Below, piece by piece: positions 5,857-6,632 of a DNA stretch of 6,632 nt (within the stretch, counting starts at the first letter, position 1; each line of letters opens with the position of its first letter). A program made the translations under genes and the position numbers. Source of the stretch: JBLYYQ01 sp048550035 (GTDB lineage Bacteria > Nitrospinota_A > UBA7883 > JBLYYQ01); assembly GCA_048550035.1 (NCBI GenBank), contig JBLYYQ010000023.1, forward strand, positions 1-6,632. Reading direction: 5' to 3'. The notes below the pieces were generated by a model. The model saw nothing but the letters and a program-made list of their open reading frames with translations. It ran no database searches and was not told the origin of the DNA.

Positions 5857-6632
5857 AAGATATTATCTTCTTTTTTAGGTAGTTCATAAACACCAACAGA
5901 GTCTGCACTCTTAATAAAAATAGTCTCATTTTTCGGAGCTATTAATCTAATTGTTGGAATAGTTTTAAATAAACCGACCCTATTAAAATCTTCCACCGTA
6001 CCATTACGGTTCAAGGTAAGAATAGTTGCTATATATTGCTCATCTCCACCTCTATTTGTTACAATAAATTGCATCTTATTAGATTGAGTGTTGAAAAACT
6101 CAATCGCAACAATCCCACTTACGGCAAAAGTATCTAGTATTGAAAAATCTTTTGCTGACAGAGTCACCATATTCTGATTTAAACATGAAAAAAGAACCAC
6201 TTTTGAAGTGGCAGCTTTGAAATCACATCCATCAGGATATGGAAACAAGGTTGTCCCATCTGCAATGCTGACCACTTTCCTTTTAAGATAGATCCTATCT
6301 TTGCTATTAGCTTCAACCTTATAGTCATCTTTGCTAATTGGCTCACCTTCAATCTCCCAGTTAAGTGAGTTGCTAAGTAGTGAAAAGAGTGCCACTGAAT
6401 TAGAGTCTGAAAGTAAGATCGAAGCTTTTGATGCCAGGTAATTCAAATTCCATCTACCGTCAACAGTTGATAATAGCTTCCCATTGCTACCATTGAGTAG
6501 ATAATTATTCTGACCGGTACTTACCATAATATTACTTTTACTTGTTAGCACTGTAGCAATTGTCTCATCTGAATCGAGACTGTAGTTCCATACCTCCTCA
6601 CCTCCTAGCGAAAAAGATATTAACTTACTCGG
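5853..6632 (-). CDS. PQQ-like beta-propeller protein, N-terminal part outside the window
   Basis: Not recognised at gene level. The reading frame is open to the right edge, so only the C-terminal 259 residues are visible. A GTG at 6551 is an internal possibility, but the residues before it (LISFSLGGEEVWNYSLD) continue the same repeat pattern and argue that the start lies beyond the window. Two stretches look like PQQ/quinoprotein propeller blades: SLGGEEVWNYSLD, and SLLSNSLNWEIEGEP about 70 residues later, each followed by short beta-strand-like runs and a turn (LLNGSNGKLLS; SIADGTTLFPY). Two cysteines 14 residues apart could form a disulfide, which would fit an exported protein. No catalytic motif is seen. 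BamB-type outer membrane assembly lipoproteins share this fold, but nothing specific supports that name. Its stop overlaps the NfeD stop on the opposite strand, so the genes converge with no spacer. Confidence 0.75.
   Translation of the reverse strand, partial: PSKLISFSLGGEEVWNYSLDSDETIATVLTSKSNIMVSTGQNNYLLNGSNGKLLSTVDGRWNLNYLASKASILLSDSNSVALFSLLSNSLNWEIEGEPISKDDYKVEANSKDRIYLKRKVVSIADGTTLFPYPDGCDFKAATSKVVLFSCLNQNMVTLSAKDFSILDTFAVSGIVAIEFFNTQSNKMQFIVTNRGGDEQYIATILTLNRNGTVEDFNRVGLFKTIPTIRLIAPKNETIFIKSADSVGVYELPKKEDNIF
5855..5876 (+). terminator. Possible rho-independent terminator of the NfeD-type gene
   Basis: A perfect 7-base inverted repeat, AGAAGAT (5855-5861) and ATCTTCT (5865-5871), with a 3-base loop is followed by a run of T to 5876. 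It begins inside the NfeD stop codon. The stem has only two G-C pairs, so it may be weak. It lies wholly within the 3' coding end of the convergent propeller gene; on that strand the hairpin is not followed by a T run, so it should act on plus-strand transcripts only. Confidence 0.5.

Noticed and set aside
6565..6608. On the minus strand a tandem, near-perfect SD-like motif (AGGAGGTGAGGAGG) sits directly before an ATG at 6591, opening an 8-codon ORF (MELQSRFR) that ends shortly before the GTG at 6551; it could be a leader peptide.
   Set aside because: The propeller frame reads straight through this stretch as LGGEEVWNYSLD, a good blade motif, so the SD-like bases are explained by Gly-Gly-Glu-Glu codons. 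The spacing from motif to ATG is also too short.

Overview
The window is AT-rich chromosomal DNA from a Gram-negative bacterium. It holds six protein-coding genes (two cut by the window edges), no RNA genes and no mobile elements. The pdxA-rsmA pair, the membrane-anchored TlpA/ResA-type thioredoxin and the long NfeD protease are typical of Proteobacteria and related phyla. The GHMP kinase, with its TLDIWPL motif, suggests something outside the common gamma/alpha laboratory lineages, but I cannot fix the phylum from sequence alone. Gene spacing is compact, Shine-Dalgarno (SD) signals are mostly weak, and pdxA has a TTG start.

Layout, left to right: the 3' part of a GHMP-family sugar kinase (+). 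It converges on the minus-strand pair pdxA-rsmA, transcribed leftward with pdxA first and 4 bases between the genes. A divergent intergenic region of about 190 bases follows, then a TlpA-like membrane-anchored thioredoxin (+). This converges on a small transaldolase (-). An 83-base divergent promoter region then separates the transaldolase from a full-length NfeD-type membrane serine protease (+). The protease gene ends in a CTAG that is also the stop codon of the last gene, a PQQ-like beta-propeller protein (-) that runs off the right edge.

Most of the genes are housekeeping: 16S rRNA dimethylation (RsmA), vitamin B6 synthesis (PdxA), the non-oxidative pentose phosphate pathway (transaldolase), extracytoplasmic thiol redox (TlpA-like) and membrane protein quality control (NfeD). 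Apart from pdxA-rsmA they do not form one pathway: every other gene boundary is a strand switch, so most are probably transcribed alone. I see no new multi-gene system. The points most worth checking are an altered substrate-site motif in PdxA (GQSE for the usual GHTE), an NfeD protease with no adjacent stomatin/slipin gene in view, the overlapping convergent stop codons with a hairpin, and the unidentified propeller protein.
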